From: Closterium sp. NIES-65
Lineage: Eukaryota; Streptophyta; Zygnematophyceae; Desmidiales; Closteriaceae
NCBI GenBank assembly: GCA_948144175.1
Contig: CANXME010001453.1
Span: forward strand, 2,728,001-2,792,000
DNA length: 64,000 nucleotides
Direction of reading: 5' to 3'
In this document: in pieces, positions 28,301 to 39,200 of the stretch
Layout of the letters: every line of letters begins with the position of its first letter
How positions within the stretch are numbered: the stretch's first letter is position 1
Program-made: the position numbers and the translations under genes
The notes under the pieces: generated by a model
The model's database searches: none
What the model was told of the DNA's origin: nothing
The model's input: the letters and a program-made list of their open reading frames with translations, nothing else

Positions 28301-31300
28301 TCTCAAACATCCACCATGTTTTGGCGTACGGAAGTAAGCATGTGTTGACGGCTTATTGTACTGGTATTGCGTTCACCCGCTGCTCAAAGCCATGGTCTTT
28401 CACCTTTGATAGGTCCTCCTTGGAATGACATTTCATACATTTACCGTTAATATAGTAAAATGAGCAAAGGTAGCATAGTCTGTTTCTGAGTTCACAATCA
28501 CTTATACAGTCCATATCAATGAAATCACTGGCAGGGGGGGCAGGAATTTTCGAAACTCACCTCCAACAATAGGAAATCGAGTTGCAAAATTTGTTGCTAA
28601 GGACGGGAAGCTTGTAGCTTTGAGGCTCGAATCTACAGTGTCTCACTCTTCTTCCCTCCTTCTCTTTCCATCTCTCGCCCATTTGCCCAAGCCCTTTGTT
28701 TCTTACGCTCTCAGCCTCCCATCATCTTCCCCTTTCTCCCACGCACAGTCTGTGCCAGATGCGGTGGCTGCAGTGGGCTATCCGGACAGGACTACTGACC
28801 AACATTGTATGGTAGATCAACGGTCAAGTCTTGAGACACCACTCTGGAGGCACCTCAACACCCCTCTCGGCCTGGACTATCTCTCCTTTCCCTCTCGCAC
28901 TTGCACAAAGAGCGCAGCAGATTTGCTAGCTAGCATCAGTAGGTCACTCCCATGAGAGACCATCGTGTGATTCGACTCTCGAGGCACCTCAGAACACATC
29001 CTATCGCTCTCCACCACTCTTTACCTCCCACAGTGTGCAGCAGATGTGATAACAGCAGTGGGTTACTCCTATGAGATGAGACCAACATGGTGTGCAGGAT
29101 CAACTCTCGAGGCAAGCACCTCAAAACACCTCCCTCTATCCCTTTTTCCTCTCTTACACAGAGCGCAATAGATGTGATGGCAGCAATGGGGCGCTCGTAC
29201 GAGACCAGTATCGTGTGGATCAACTTCTAAACCCCCTCATAACACCTCCCTGTCTCTCTCAACCGCTCTTCACCACACACAGTCTGCAGAAGATATGATG
29301 GCAGCAGTGGGCCACTCCCATGAGACAAGCATCGTGTGGATCAACTTTGCCTTTGCTGCTCTCCTCCATGAGGTGCCTCGTGCTCTCTGCACCACTGCCA
29401 CATGCACGGCACCACTAGCAACACCATCTGCACCTCCAACAGCAGCAGCAGCAGCAGCAGCACCACCACCACCACCACCACCACCACAAGCAGCAGCAAC
29501 AACAGCTGCAGCAATGTCACTTTCCCCGCGCCGCATTCACGTGGTGATGTTTGGCATCATCGGTGCGCCTCAGTGGGCTTCCCTCCTCTGTCGCATCGCC
29601 ACTGCCTGTGGCTTCCCTGCTGCTGCCGCCTCTGCTGCTGCTGCTGGTGCTGCTTCTGCTTCTGCCTCTTCTGCATCTGCTCATGCTCCTCCTTCCTCTG
29701 CTGCTCCCACCCTTGCTGCGGCCACTGCCACCACGATTGCTGCCAGTCCAGGAACCAGCACCACAGCGAGTGAGCCTGGCAGCAGCAGTCGCAGCAGCGG
29801 AAGAGGCACCTGTACCATGTGTGGAGGAAGGCAAAGGAGCAGTAGCAGCATCAGTGGCAGTGGCAGTGGCAGTGGCAGTGGTGGAAGGGGGGTAGGTACA
29901 GGTAAATGCAGCAGTTGTACTCCTTTGGAGTCTGCTGCTGCTGCTCATGCTGTCCTGTTTTCAGGACGGGAAAGGAAAGTTGCAAAGAAAAGGTTTACGG
30001 CACAGCAGCAGCAGCCGCATGAGGAGGAAAATACTCGTTCTCAACATCATCACAAGCAGCGACAGCAGCAGCAGCAGCACCCCCATCCGACCCCACCCCT
30101 CTCCATCCGCGTGACAGGCATCAACGGCGGCACAGTGCAGCTCGACTCTGCCCTCGACGCCTCCACCTTCGGCCACCAGTTCTTCGGGCAGCTCGCAAAA
30201 GTTTTGGGGCTGCCCTTGACGTTTGAGATGGTGGATGTGCCTCTGGAGTCGCTGCATCCAGGCATGGTGAAGGTTCATCCGGGGGAGGAGGTGGTGGTGG
30301 TCTCCCTCTGGACGCTCATGCTCTTTCCAGATGACTCGGTTCTCCGGCACAACCCACGAGATGCCGTGCTCAAGGTGCGATGTGGTGTTTATGTTGAGAG
30401 GTTAAGGGGTGCAGGTGAGACAGAAGTTGGATAGCTTGCAAAAAACGAGGTGGTGGTTGTGGCATGCTCCCTCTGGTCGCTCATGCTCTTTTTGAGTCGG
30501 CTCAAAACATGACTCGCTCTTCATCTCTCTCCCTGTTTTGAGTCGGCTCAAAACATGACCCGCTCTTCATCTCTCACCCTGTTTTGAGTCGGCTCAAAAC
30601 ACGACCCCCTCTTCATCTCTCACCCTGTTTTGAGTCGGCTAAAAACACGACCCCCTCTTCATCTCTCACCCTGTTTTGAGTCGGCTCAAAACACGACCCC
30701 CTCTTCATCTCTCACCCTGTTTTGAGTCGGCTCAAAACACGACCCCCTCTTCATCTCTCCCCTGTTTTGAGTTGGCTCAAAACACGACCGCCTCTTCATC
30801 TCTCACCCTGTTTTGAGTCGGCTCAAAACACGACCCGCTCTTCATCTCTCACCCTGTTTTGAGTCGGCTCAAAACACGACCCCCTCTTCATCTCTCACCC
30901 TGTTTTGAGTCGGCTCAAAACACGACCCCCTCTTCATCTCTCGCCCTGTTTTGAGTCGGCTCAAAACACAACCCCCTCTTCATCTCTCGCCCTGTTTTGA
31001 GTCGGCTCAAAACACGACCCCCTCTTCATCTCTCCCCTGTTTTGAGTCGGCTCAAAACACGACCCCCTCTTCATCTCTCACCCTGTTTTGAGTCAGCTCA
31101 AAACACGACCCCCTCTTCATCTCTCTCCCTCCCTATCCTTCTCCACCGTACCCTGTCCTCCAGTGGATCCAGGCACTCAAGCAACGCCTGGGGCTGCCAG
31201 CAGAGGTTGTTTCTGTCTCCTCTCAAAACCCTTCCATTCCCTTCCACCCAAACCCCTACAAACCCCTCCAGTGGATCCAGGCACTCAAGCCCCGCCTGGG

Positions 31301-31838
31301 GCTGCTAGCAGAGGTTGACGCAGCCCTCAACAGCCCCTTCTCCCCTTCCCTTCCCTTCCATTCAATCCCAACCCCGACAAACCCCTCCAAACCCCTCCAG
31401 TGGATCCAAGCCCTCAAGCCCCGCCTTGTCCTCCTAGCAGAGGTCGACGCGGCCCTCAATGGCCCCTTCTTCCTCGCCCGCGTCCGCGAAATCTTCCGCA
31501 CCATGCTTGCTTTCATCTCAGCCGTCCATGCCACCATGCCCGATTCCGCGATCTCGCCCGTCCGTTTCATCTGGGAGGGGCTGATGTTCCGCGAGCTCAT
31601 CAACTGCGTCGGATGCGAGGGGATCCAACGGCTGATACGCGCCGAGAGGCTGGAGCAGTGGGAGGAGCGGATGGGGAGGTTAGGGTTTGAGGAGGTGGGG
31701 CTGGGGAGGGAAGCATTGGCTGCTATGAGGGAGACTACGGAGGGGAGGGATGGGAGATTTGAAGTGGTGTCGGTGGGGGGTGCAGCGAGGCTCATGTGGA
31801 AAGGACAGCCGGTGCTGGCTGTGTCTGCTTGGAGGTGA
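25312..31838 (+). CDS. GRAS-domain protein, three exons (about 1115 aa)
   Basis: Predicted exons 25312-27129, 29283-30374 and 31401-31838, all phase 0, with GT-AG borders. GRAS proteins are plant nuclear transcriptional regulators. Exon 1 (606 aa) has a long low-complexity N-terminus with a Gln-rich tract (~338-445), then leucine heptad repeat I (~515-606: QRVAWYMLQALEAR). Exon 2 has the VHIID-like core at ~689 (IHVVMFGIIGAPQW, with Met in place of the usual Asp), a ~190-residue Ala/Ser/His/Gln insertion, then the RVTGI motif of heptad repeat II. Exon 3 carries PFYRE-like sequence and the SAW end (WKGQPVLAVSAWR, TGA). Exon borders are repeated in tandem. Donor choice in exon 1 is uncertain because three copies exist. 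The family call is firm. The subfamily is not recognised. Confidence 0.85.
27035..27400 (+). repeat. 134-bp tandem triplication of the exon 1 end and its splice donor
   Basis: Copies anchored at 27041, 27175 and 27309. The first two are near identical. The third carries substitutions and ends AAGGTGGGG instead of AAGGTGAGA. Each copy holds the last ~30 codons of exon 1 plus a GT donor. The unit is not a multiple of three, so joining copies would change the frame. Confidence 0.92.
27424..27532 (+). repeat. 18-bp tandem repeat in GRAS intron 1
   Basis: About six copies of CTTTTGGTGTGGTCCYGG, with C/T variation near the end of the unit. Confidence 0.85.
27813..28464. repeat. ~650-bp foldback (inverted-repeat) element in GRAS intron 1
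   Basis: The left arm 27813-28127 is closely matched by the reverse complement of 28181-28464, with a loop of about 53 bp. Arms share long stretches such as GTCATTCCAAGGAGGAC, differing by scattered substitutions and a few indels. It may be a foldback/MITE insertion or a source of hairpin RNA. No target duplication was identified. A 92-codon open frame across it has no recognisable product. Confidence 0.85.
28749..29282 (+). repeat. Four decayed tandem copies of the GRAS exon 2 start
   Basis: Copies begin near 28749, 28912, 29033 and 29162, and the exon itself at 29283. Each is preceded by an AG-ended pyrimidine-rich tract and carries versions of SAEDMMAAVGHSHETSIVWIN. Copies 1-4 hold stops or frame changes soon after. 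Spacing is 121-163 bp. Confidence 0.88.
30489..31130 (+). repeat. 46-bp palindromic minisatellite in GRAS intron 2
   Basis: About 14 head-to-tail copies. Each holds the inverted repeat TTTTGAG-TCGG-CTCAAAA followed by a pyrimidine-rich CCCCTCTTCATCTCTC stretch. Copies differ by single bases, and two lack two bases. Confidence 0.93.
31164..31400 (+). repeat. Two decayed tandem copies of the GRAS exon 3 start
   Basis: Copies start at 31164 and 31272, with the exon at 31401. Each opens with CCAG|TGGATCCA and a version of the codons for WIQALKPRL..LLAE, and the intron tract CCAAACCCCTCCAG is repeated too. Only the third copy stays open into the conserved domain. Confidence 0.9.
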
Positions 31839-31891
31839 TTGGTGCATGTGAGGGAGGGAGGTGATGGTGCAAGCCAGGGCCGTCACTCGTG

Positions 31892-31919
31892 TCTCAAATG
31901 TTGCACATTGATGTGATAG
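31892..31919 (+). repeat. 5' LTR of element E, first 28 bp
   Basis: TCTCAAATG... matches TGTCAAATG... of the 3' LTR, and is interrupted after GATAG by element H. It continues at 35342-35443. Confidence 0.9.
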
Positions 31920-32157
31920 TGTTAAGATACTAGCGTTTAGAGGGCTTAGGAGCCATAGCTAGTGAGAGTCTTAGTAGCTTAGGTTTAGTTGAGTTCGAGG
32001 GTGAGGAGAGTGTCGAGAGAATTGTGAAGGAGAATGAGGGCTTCACTATAGGTTTGCAGAAACATATAGCAAAGTAACAAAGAAGGTGCACCACCAGACA
32101 AAGTTTATAATAACTACAGTAACTACAGCTACAGGCAGTTACAGATATATTCTGACA
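31920..32157 (-). repeat. 3' LTR of element H
   Basis: 238 bp. Unrelated in sequence to the short LTRs of A, C, D, E and F. Confidence 0.93.
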
Positions 32158-32524
32158 CTCCCCCATAACTGCCTGCAGCAGAAGCTAATGCAGAGACACC
32201 CCCTGAAGGGGTACACCAAGCGCAGCAGAAGGAGAGGGCAAGTGAGGAGGAGGGACTATATGAGGAGAAGCTGCTGGCTCCAAGGTGGCTGCTTCCTAGA
32301 ACCTTCCTCAGTCCTCCAACTCCCCCTTCCACACTCCTTGACAACCCTAGCACCTCTCCCCCAGCTCCCCCACACCCTCACACCCACCCCCCCCCCCAGC
32401 GGCAGCTGCAGCAGTGGGAGAGAAAGGAGGAGGAGGGGAAGGGGATCACACACACCCATCACCCCCATACCCGCCACCCCCATAGCCTCCGTTCCACGGC
32501 TGCACGCGCAGCAAGGAGACGAAG

Positions 32525-32548
32525 AAGGGGGGGGGGGGGGGGGGGGGG
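32525..32548 (+). repeat. Poly-G run
   Basis: About 20 consecutive G on the + strand inside element H. The exact length may be a sequencing or assembly approximation. Confidence 0.8.
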
Positions 32549-32559
32549 CAGGGGCGACA

Positions 32560-33110
32560 GAGCAGAACAGAGCGCACGAGGGCGCAGGCAGAGCAGAGCG
32601 CACAAGGGCGCGGGCAGCAGCAGGGCGCACGAGGGCGCGGGCAGCAGCAGAGCGCACGAGGGCGCAGGCAGAGCAGAGCGCACAAGGGCGCGGGCAGCAG
32701 CAGGGCGCACGAGGGCGCGGGCAGCAGCAGAGCGCACGAGGGCGCAGGCAGAGCAGAGTGCACAAGGGCGCGGGCAGCAGCAGGGCGCACGAGGGCGCGG
32801 GCAGCAGCAGAGCGCACGAGGGCGCAGGCAGAGCAGAGCGCACAAGGGCGCGGGCAGCAGCAGGGCGCACGAGGGCGCGGGCAGCAGCAGAGCGCACGAG
32901 GGCGCAGGCAGAGCAGAGCGCAGAAGGGCGTGGGCAGCAGCAGGGCGCACGAGGGCGCGGGCAGCAGCAGGGCGCACGAGGGCGCGGGCAGCAGCAGGGC
33001 GCACGAGGGCGCGGGCAGCAGCAGAGCGCACGAGGGCGCAGGCAGAGCAGAGCGCACAAGGGCGCGGGCAGCAGCAGGGCGCACGAGGGCGCGGGCAGCA
33101 GCAGACGGCA
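32560..33110. repeat. Tandem repeat block 1 of element H
   Basis: Units of about 27 bp of the form GCGCACGAGGGCGCGGGCAG, with a higher-order period of about 80 bp. Confidence 0.88.
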
Positions 33111-33990
33111 ACGGGCGGCACAGGCACGGGCAGCAACGGGCGGCAACAGGCAGCACAGGCACGGGCAGCAACGGGCGGCAACAGGCAGCACAGGCACGGG
33201 CAGCAACGGGCAGCACAGGCACGGGCAGCAACGGGCGGCAACGGGCAGCACAGGCATGGGCAGCAACAGGCAGCAACAGGCAGCACAGGCACAGGCAGCA
33301 ACAGGCAGCAACGGGCAGCACAGGCACGGGCAGCAACAGGCAACAACGGGCAACACAAGCACGGGCAACACAAGCACGGGCAGCAACGGGCAGCACAGGC
33401 ACGGGCAGCAACGGGCAGCACGGGCACGGGCAGCAACAGGCAGCAACAAGCAGCACAGGCACGGGCAGCAACGGGCGGCAACGGGCAGCACAGGCACGGG
33501 CAGCAACGGGCGGCAACAGGCAGCACAGGCACGGGCAGCAACAGGCAGCAACAGGCAGCACAGGCACAGGCAGCAACAGGCAGCAGCGGGCAGCACAGGC
33601 ACGGGCAGCAACGGGCGGCAACGGGCAGCACAGGCACGGGCAGCAACGGGCGGCAACGGGCAGCACAGGCACGGGCAGCAACGGGCGGCAACAGGCAGCA
33701 CAGGCGCGGGCAGCAACAGGCAGCACAGGCACGGGCAGCAACGGGCAGCAACGGGCAGCACAGGCACGGGCAGCAACGGACAGCAACGGGCAGCACGGGC
33801 ACAGGCAGCAACAGGCAGCAACAAGCAGCACAGGCACGGGCAGCAATAGGCAGCAACAAGCAGCACAGGCCCGGGCAGCAACGGGCGGCAACGGGCAGCA
33901 CAGGCACGGGCAGCAACGGGCGGCAACAGGCAGCACAGGCACAGGCAGCAACAGGCAGCATAGGCACAGACAGCAACAGGCAGTACAGGC
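33110..33990. repeat. Tandem repeat block 2 of element H
   Basis: Units of GGCAGCAACGGGCAGCACAG type, irregularly mixed (A/G variants), over ~880 bp. The period is close to a multiple of three, which yields long Cys/Ala/Pro- or Gly/Gln-rich open frames in several phases. Confidence 0.88.
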
Positions 33991-34029
33991 ACGGGCAGCC
34001 GTACCGAGTCCAGGAGCAGCGGTGCATAC

Positions 34030-34530
34030 AGCTGTGGGGTCGGCGCCGTGGGCTGCTGCTGGGGCGGCTGCTCCAGGCGCTGGGGCGGCTGCTCCAGGCG
34101 CTGCTGCTGCTGGGGCGGCCGCTGCAGTGGCGACGGCTCCAGGGGCTGCTGCTGTTGGGGCGGCGGCTCCAGGGGCTGCTGCTGCTAGGGTGGCTGCTCC
34201 AGGCGGTGCTGCTGCTGGGGCGGCTGCTCCAGACGCTGCTGCTGCTGGGGCGGCCGCTGCAGTGGCGGCAGCTTCAGAGGCTGCTGCTGTTGGGGCGGCG
34301 GCTCCAGGGGCTGCTGCGGCTGGGGCGGCTGCTCCAGGCGCTGCTGCTGCTGGGGCGGCGGCTCAAGGGGCTGCTGCTGCTGGGGCGGCTGCTCCAGGCG
34401 CTGCTGCTGCTGGGGCGGCCGCTGCAGTGGCGGCGGCTCCAGGGGCTGCTGCTGTTGGGGCGGCGGCTCCAGGGGCTGCTGCTGCTGGGGCGGCTGCTCC
34501 AGGGGCTGTTGCTGAGGTGCAGGGGCGGCG
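34030..34530. repeat. Tandem repeat block 3 of element H
   Basis: GCTGCTGCTGGGGCGGCTGC-type units, 27-30 bp, about 17 copies. Confidence 0.85.
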
Positions 34531-35098
34531 CTGGTGCAAGATAGGCCCGCGCTCGGCTGCAACGCTGGCGCGGGCGCAGGTGAGGCAGAGGCGGTGGCCA
34601 GGGGGGAGGGCGCCGCGACGAGTAGGAACGGCGCCCAAGGGGTGCCGCTACGAGTAGGGGCGACGCCCCAGGGGCGCCGCGACGAGAAGGGGCGGCGTCC
34701 AGGGGGCGCCGCGACGAGCAGTGGCGACGCCCCGCGGGTCCCGGCGTGGCGACACGACGAGCAAGGCGACGCCGTGCGGGTCCTGCAGGGGCGTCGCGAC
34801 GAGCAGGAGCGGCGACGCCCGGGTCCCGCAGGTGCGTCGCGACGAGCATGAGCGGCGCCTCGCAGAGCGCCGCGAAGTGGAGGGTACGGGCGGGCAAAAC
34901 AGGCCCGCCCGTGGACGTGAGGCAGGCGCGCATGCGGCGTGAGGGCAGGCCACGCGCGGGGCAGGAAGACGCCGCGCGCCCAGGGCGCACGGCGGGCAGA
35001 AAATCGCCGTGCGCCTCTGCCGCGCACCCGAGGCGCACGGCAAGACGATAGGCAGCGGAAGCAGGAAGGCAGCAGAAACGTACCTGCTCTGAATACCA

Positions 35099-35336
35099 TG
35101 TTAAGATACTAGCGTTTAGAGGGCTTAGGAGCCATAGCTAGTGAGAGTCTTAGTAGCTTAGGTTTAGTTGAGTTCGAGGGTGAGGAGAGTGTCGAGAGAA
35201 TTGTGAAGGAGAATGAGGGCTTCACTATAGGTTTGCAAGAACATATAGCGAAGTAACAAAGAAGGTGCACCACCAAACAAAGTTTATAATAACTACAGTA
35301 ACTACAGCTACAGGCAGTTACAGATATATTCTGACA
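35099..35336 (-). repeat. 5' LTR of element H
   Basis: 238 bp, followed on its right by GATAG, the target duplication inside E's LTR. Confidence 0.93.
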
Positions 35337-35341
35337 GATAG

Positions 35342-35443
35342 GCCGTAGTGAGTTGCACTCTAGGGGGGTACAGCTTCTAGGGTTGCTTATTTGTACCCCA
35401 TTCGTTTCTATTCCTTACATTCCGTTGCATTCCTATTCTAAGA
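35342..35443 (+). repeat. 5' LTR of element E, remaining 102 bp
   Basis: Continues E's LTR after the H insertion. Holds GGGGGGTACA, CTAGGGTT and TTTGTACCCC. Confidence 0.9.
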
Positions 35444-35457
35444 TGGTATCACGAGTA
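35444..35457 (+). other. Primer-binding site of element E
   Basis: TGGTATCACGAGTA directly after the LTR, an initiator-Met-type primer site with one inserted base. Confidence 0.7.
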
Positions 35458-35489
35458 GGTTAGATCCTCGTTCGTTTTTAGCTAGCCTC

Positions 35490-36040
35490 CGCGCCCTACG
35501 CGCCCTCCGTGCTCTCGCGCCCTCCGCGCCCTCCGCGCTCTCTCCTCGCGCCTAGCCCGCGCCCTCCCGCGCTGTCCAGTCTGTCGCGCGCCCTCCTTAG
35601 ACCTCCGCGCGCCCTCCAAACCCGTCGTGCGCCCTCCTTAGACCGCCGCGCGCCCTCCTCAACCGTCGCGCGCCCTCCTCAACCGTTGCGCGCCCTCCTT
35701 AGACCGTCGTGCGCCCTCCTTAGACCGTCGCGTGCGCCCTCCTTAGACCGTCGTGCGCTTACCGCACACCTGCGTGCACTTACCACACACCTGCGTGCGC
35801 TTACCGCACGCCTGCGTGCACTTACCGCATCACTCTGTGTGCGCTTCTCGCACACCTGCGCGTGCTTTCCGCACACCTGCGTGCACTTACCACACACCGC
35901 GTGCACTCACCGCACACCTGCGTGCACTTACTGCACACATGCGTACACTCACCGCACACCTGCGTGCGCTTCCCGCACACTTGCGTACACTTACCGCATC
36001 ACTCTGTGCGCTTACTGCATCTCTCTTACCTTCACCTGTG
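35490..36040 (+). repeat. Leader repeats of element E
   Basis: CGCGCCCTCC units (35490-35750) and then GCGTGCACTTACCGCACACCT units of about 21 bp (35750-36000). Probably untranslated leader. Confidence 0.75.
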
Positions 36041-36260
36041 CACCGGTCTCACACCATTCATACTGCTCTTGGCTCCCGGCTCAGCGGCTGGCAGCCGCTC
36101 TTCCCTCCGGTAGCGCCACCTAGGTTCGGTTAGAGCCCCGCCCCACGACTATTTTCTCGCCGACTGTCTCTCGTCGGTTTCCCCGCTGGCGTCCCTAGCC
36201 CTCCGTAGTTTTCCTCCTCGTTCTTAGCTCCGCCTCCGCCGTGCTCCAGTCGCCTCTAGC

Positions 36261-39200
36261 ATGGGCTCCGCTATGGAGGCCCGTCGCCTCCGTTTCGATG
36301 CTGAGGGACGCCCGATCGAGTTCGGTACCTGGCAGCGCCAGACCACGCGCTTCCTCACCAGCCAGCGACAGGACGGCGCCACTCTGTGGGCTCACGCGTC
36401 TGGTGCCCTACAGGCCCCCCCGTCCCTCGCCGCCCTGCCTACCACCCCGGAGCCGACCCCTACGGCCCAGGCGGAGTACGACCGTCGGGTCCCGGCCAGG
36501 GACGTGTGGCTCTCGCGTGACGCTGCCGCCGCTCTCACACTGTCGGAGCTTCTCCCCCCGACTGAGGCCGCCCACTTTGACCAGGTGGAGACAGCCCAGG
36601 GGGTGTGGGATGCTATTGTTGCCCGCTACTCCACCCCCTCCTCTGCCTCCCTCAGTCGCCTCCTCATGCCGTTTGTGTTTCCCGACCTAGGCTTGTTTGC
36701 GACTGTTTTCGATCTCGTGACTCACCTCCGCTCGCTTGACGCCGGTTTCCGTGCTGCCTATACCGACGCACAGCTCCTTGTTGCTCCCCCCCCCATGTGG
36801 CTCACTGTGCACTGGTTAGTCACCCGCCTCCCTGACCGCCTTGCCACTGCCCGCGACGCGCTTCTTCAGAAGCACCCCACTGAGCTCACTATCGACCTCC
36901 TAGCGACTGCTCTAGGGACCATCGAGAGCAGTCTCCTCACCGTTGCCTCCGCCACTGATGCGGTGGCCCCCCGTCTCTTTGCGGGGTGTGCCGCCCCTCA
37001 GCTTCCCACTTTCACCGCTACCCGCGCTTCTGCTGCTGTGTCGGTCTCTGAGGACACCGCTTGCGTTTCTGCCGCAGACTGGCAGAAACAGGGCAAGAGT
37101 GGCAAGAAGGGCGGGAAGGGGGGAGGTGGAGGCGGTGGAGGCGGCGGTGGAGGTGGCGGTGGAGGTGGGAGCGCCGGTGGTGGCGAAGGCGGCGGCGGCG
37201 GCGGTGCACCTAGGGGAGGGGGGCTTGGAGGAGGTGCTGGACAGACAGGCCCACCCACAGGTGGTGGCCCGACCGGTGGGGGCGTTCCCCCCCAGCAGCA
37301 GCAGCCACAGCAGCACCAGCAAGCGCCGCAGCAGTTCCAGCAGTGGGGGCCCCCGCTGCAGTGGGGTCTGCAGCAGCACTGGGGTCCCCCGCCGCAGTGG
37401 GGTCCGGGAGGCCCTGGGAGCACCAGCCGCAGCAGCAGTACTTCCAGCTGGGCCCCTCGTCCCCCTCGCCGTGACGCTGGCCCGTGCACCCACTGGTGCG
37501 TCACCGGGCCGGGTAGCCCCTGTCTCTGTGGTCGCGACGACCACTCTGCCGCGCGGTGCTTCCGCCGCCTCGACGACCTCTACCGGGCTTGTTGGGGCCC
37601 TCTGGCGGTCACGCCTCGCTGGTCTCGTCTGTTAACCCGTAAGATTGATGTATTTGCTAAGTCCATGGACGATGCGCGTCAGCATGCTTTGTATGTTGAT
37701 GCTGACTTTAGTGCTGATGGATCTGGGTGCTCACGTGTTCGTCGGTTAGCCTGCTTGCCTCCTGCTAGTGTAGCCTTGTGCCTGTCTAGCTTAGGTGCTT
37801 GTGTTGCTGCTCTAGGTGCTTGTGTAGCGACTGGGTCGGGTGACCCACCGGCTGAGGCCTCTCTTTCGTTCACGCTGGACTCGGGCGCGTCTCAGTGCTT
37901 CTTCCGCGACCACACGACCCTTACGCCAGTGCTCACACCTGTGTCGGTGGCTCTGGCTGATCCTACCTCTGGACCAGCCGTCGCGCGTAGCTCCACCACC
38001 CTCCCGTGCCCTGTGGTCCCCTCTAGTGTCCTGCGTGGCCTCCACATCCCCTCGTTCACTCGGAACTTGGTGGGTGTTGGATACCTCCAGGACAGGGGGA
38101 TCACAGTTACCTTCGTGGGGGGTGGGCGGACTGCAATCTGTACTGACGCTACCACATGTGCGGTTCTGGCCACGTTCACCAGGGAGCCCCGCTCCGGTCT
38201 CTACGTTCTCCACACCGAGCGCTTCCCGGTCGCGTCCTCCCCTCAGGTCGTTGCGTCCCCTTCGGCCCAGGTCTCCAGTCGTGTCGCTGTGTCCAGTCCA
38301 GTCGCCGCGTCTTGCTCCTGTCGCTCTCTCGCCCACCGCACCGTCCTGTGGCACCACCGTCTTGGCCACCCGTCGATCCCTCGCCTTCGTGGCATGCTCA
38401 GTCAGGGACTCGTCACAGGTCTCCCACGCACCTTCCCGTCGCTCCCTCTCTTGCTTGCCCCTCCTTGCTCTCCTTGCGTCGCTGGTCGCTTATGCGCCAC
38501 TCCCCACTCCTCCTCCCTTCGTCCGGCCACCGCTCCCTTCGAGACTCTCCACTTGGACGTCTGGGGCCCTGCCCCGACGCAGGGGTCTGGGAGGGAGCGT
38601 TAATTTCTGGTGGTCGTCGACGACTTCTCCGGGTACACCACAGTGTTCCCTCTTGCGAAGAAGTCTGAGGTGACTGCTACGGTGATCAGGTGGCTTCTAG
38701 CCACTGAGGGCACTCGAGGTCGTCGAGTCAGTTGTCTCCACTCCGACCGTGGGGGCGAGTTTCGCTCCGGCATTCTCGGCGGATTTTGCGGCGAACAGGG
38801 CATCACCCAGTCCTGGACACTGCCTGAGTCCCCACAGCAGAATGGGGTTGCTGAGCGCCGCATAGGCTTGGTCATGGACATCGCCCGCACGTCCATGATC
38901 CATGCCCGTGCGCCCCATTTTCTGTGGCCTCACGCGGTTCGCTACGCCGCACTCCAGCTGAACCTCCAGCCGCGTGTCTCGCGGCCCGAGGCTTCACCGA
39001 CCAGTCTTTGGACTGGTTCCCCTGGTGTCGGGTCGGCCTTTTGAGTCTGGGGCTGCCTTGCGCTTGTTCGCAACACCTCCGCGGACAAGCTCTCGACACG
39101 CGCCGTCCCCTGCGTCTTCCTTGGTTTCCCAGTGGACTCTGCCGACTGGTCTTTTTACCACCCTCCCCTCCACCAGTTCCTAGACTCCCGTGACGTCCGG

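Larger units (their letters stand above)
31920..35336 (-). mobile_element. Element H: non-autonomous LTR element nested in E's 5' LTR
   Basis: 238-bp LTRs (31920-32157 and 35099-35336) with about four differences and TG...CA ends. Perfect target duplication GATAG (31915-31919 and 35337-35341). The primer-binding site TGGTATTCAGAGC (minus strand, 35086-35098) and a polypurine tract next to the left LTR set the orientation. The interior (2.9 kb) has no gag, protease, integrase or RT. It is almost entirely tandem repeats, so it must be moved in trans if at all. Confidence 0.93.

Noticed and set aside
30489-31130. CRISPR-like array (regular repeats of constant spacing).
   Set aside because: The whole 46-bp unit repeats and there are no variable spacers. 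It lies in an intron of a plant-type gene.
32256-34027. Long open frames of 500-590 codons on both strands (Cys/Ala/Pro-rich or Gly/Gln-rich).
   Set aside because: They come from tandem repeats with a period divisible by three in element H. Several phases are open at once and no domain is present.
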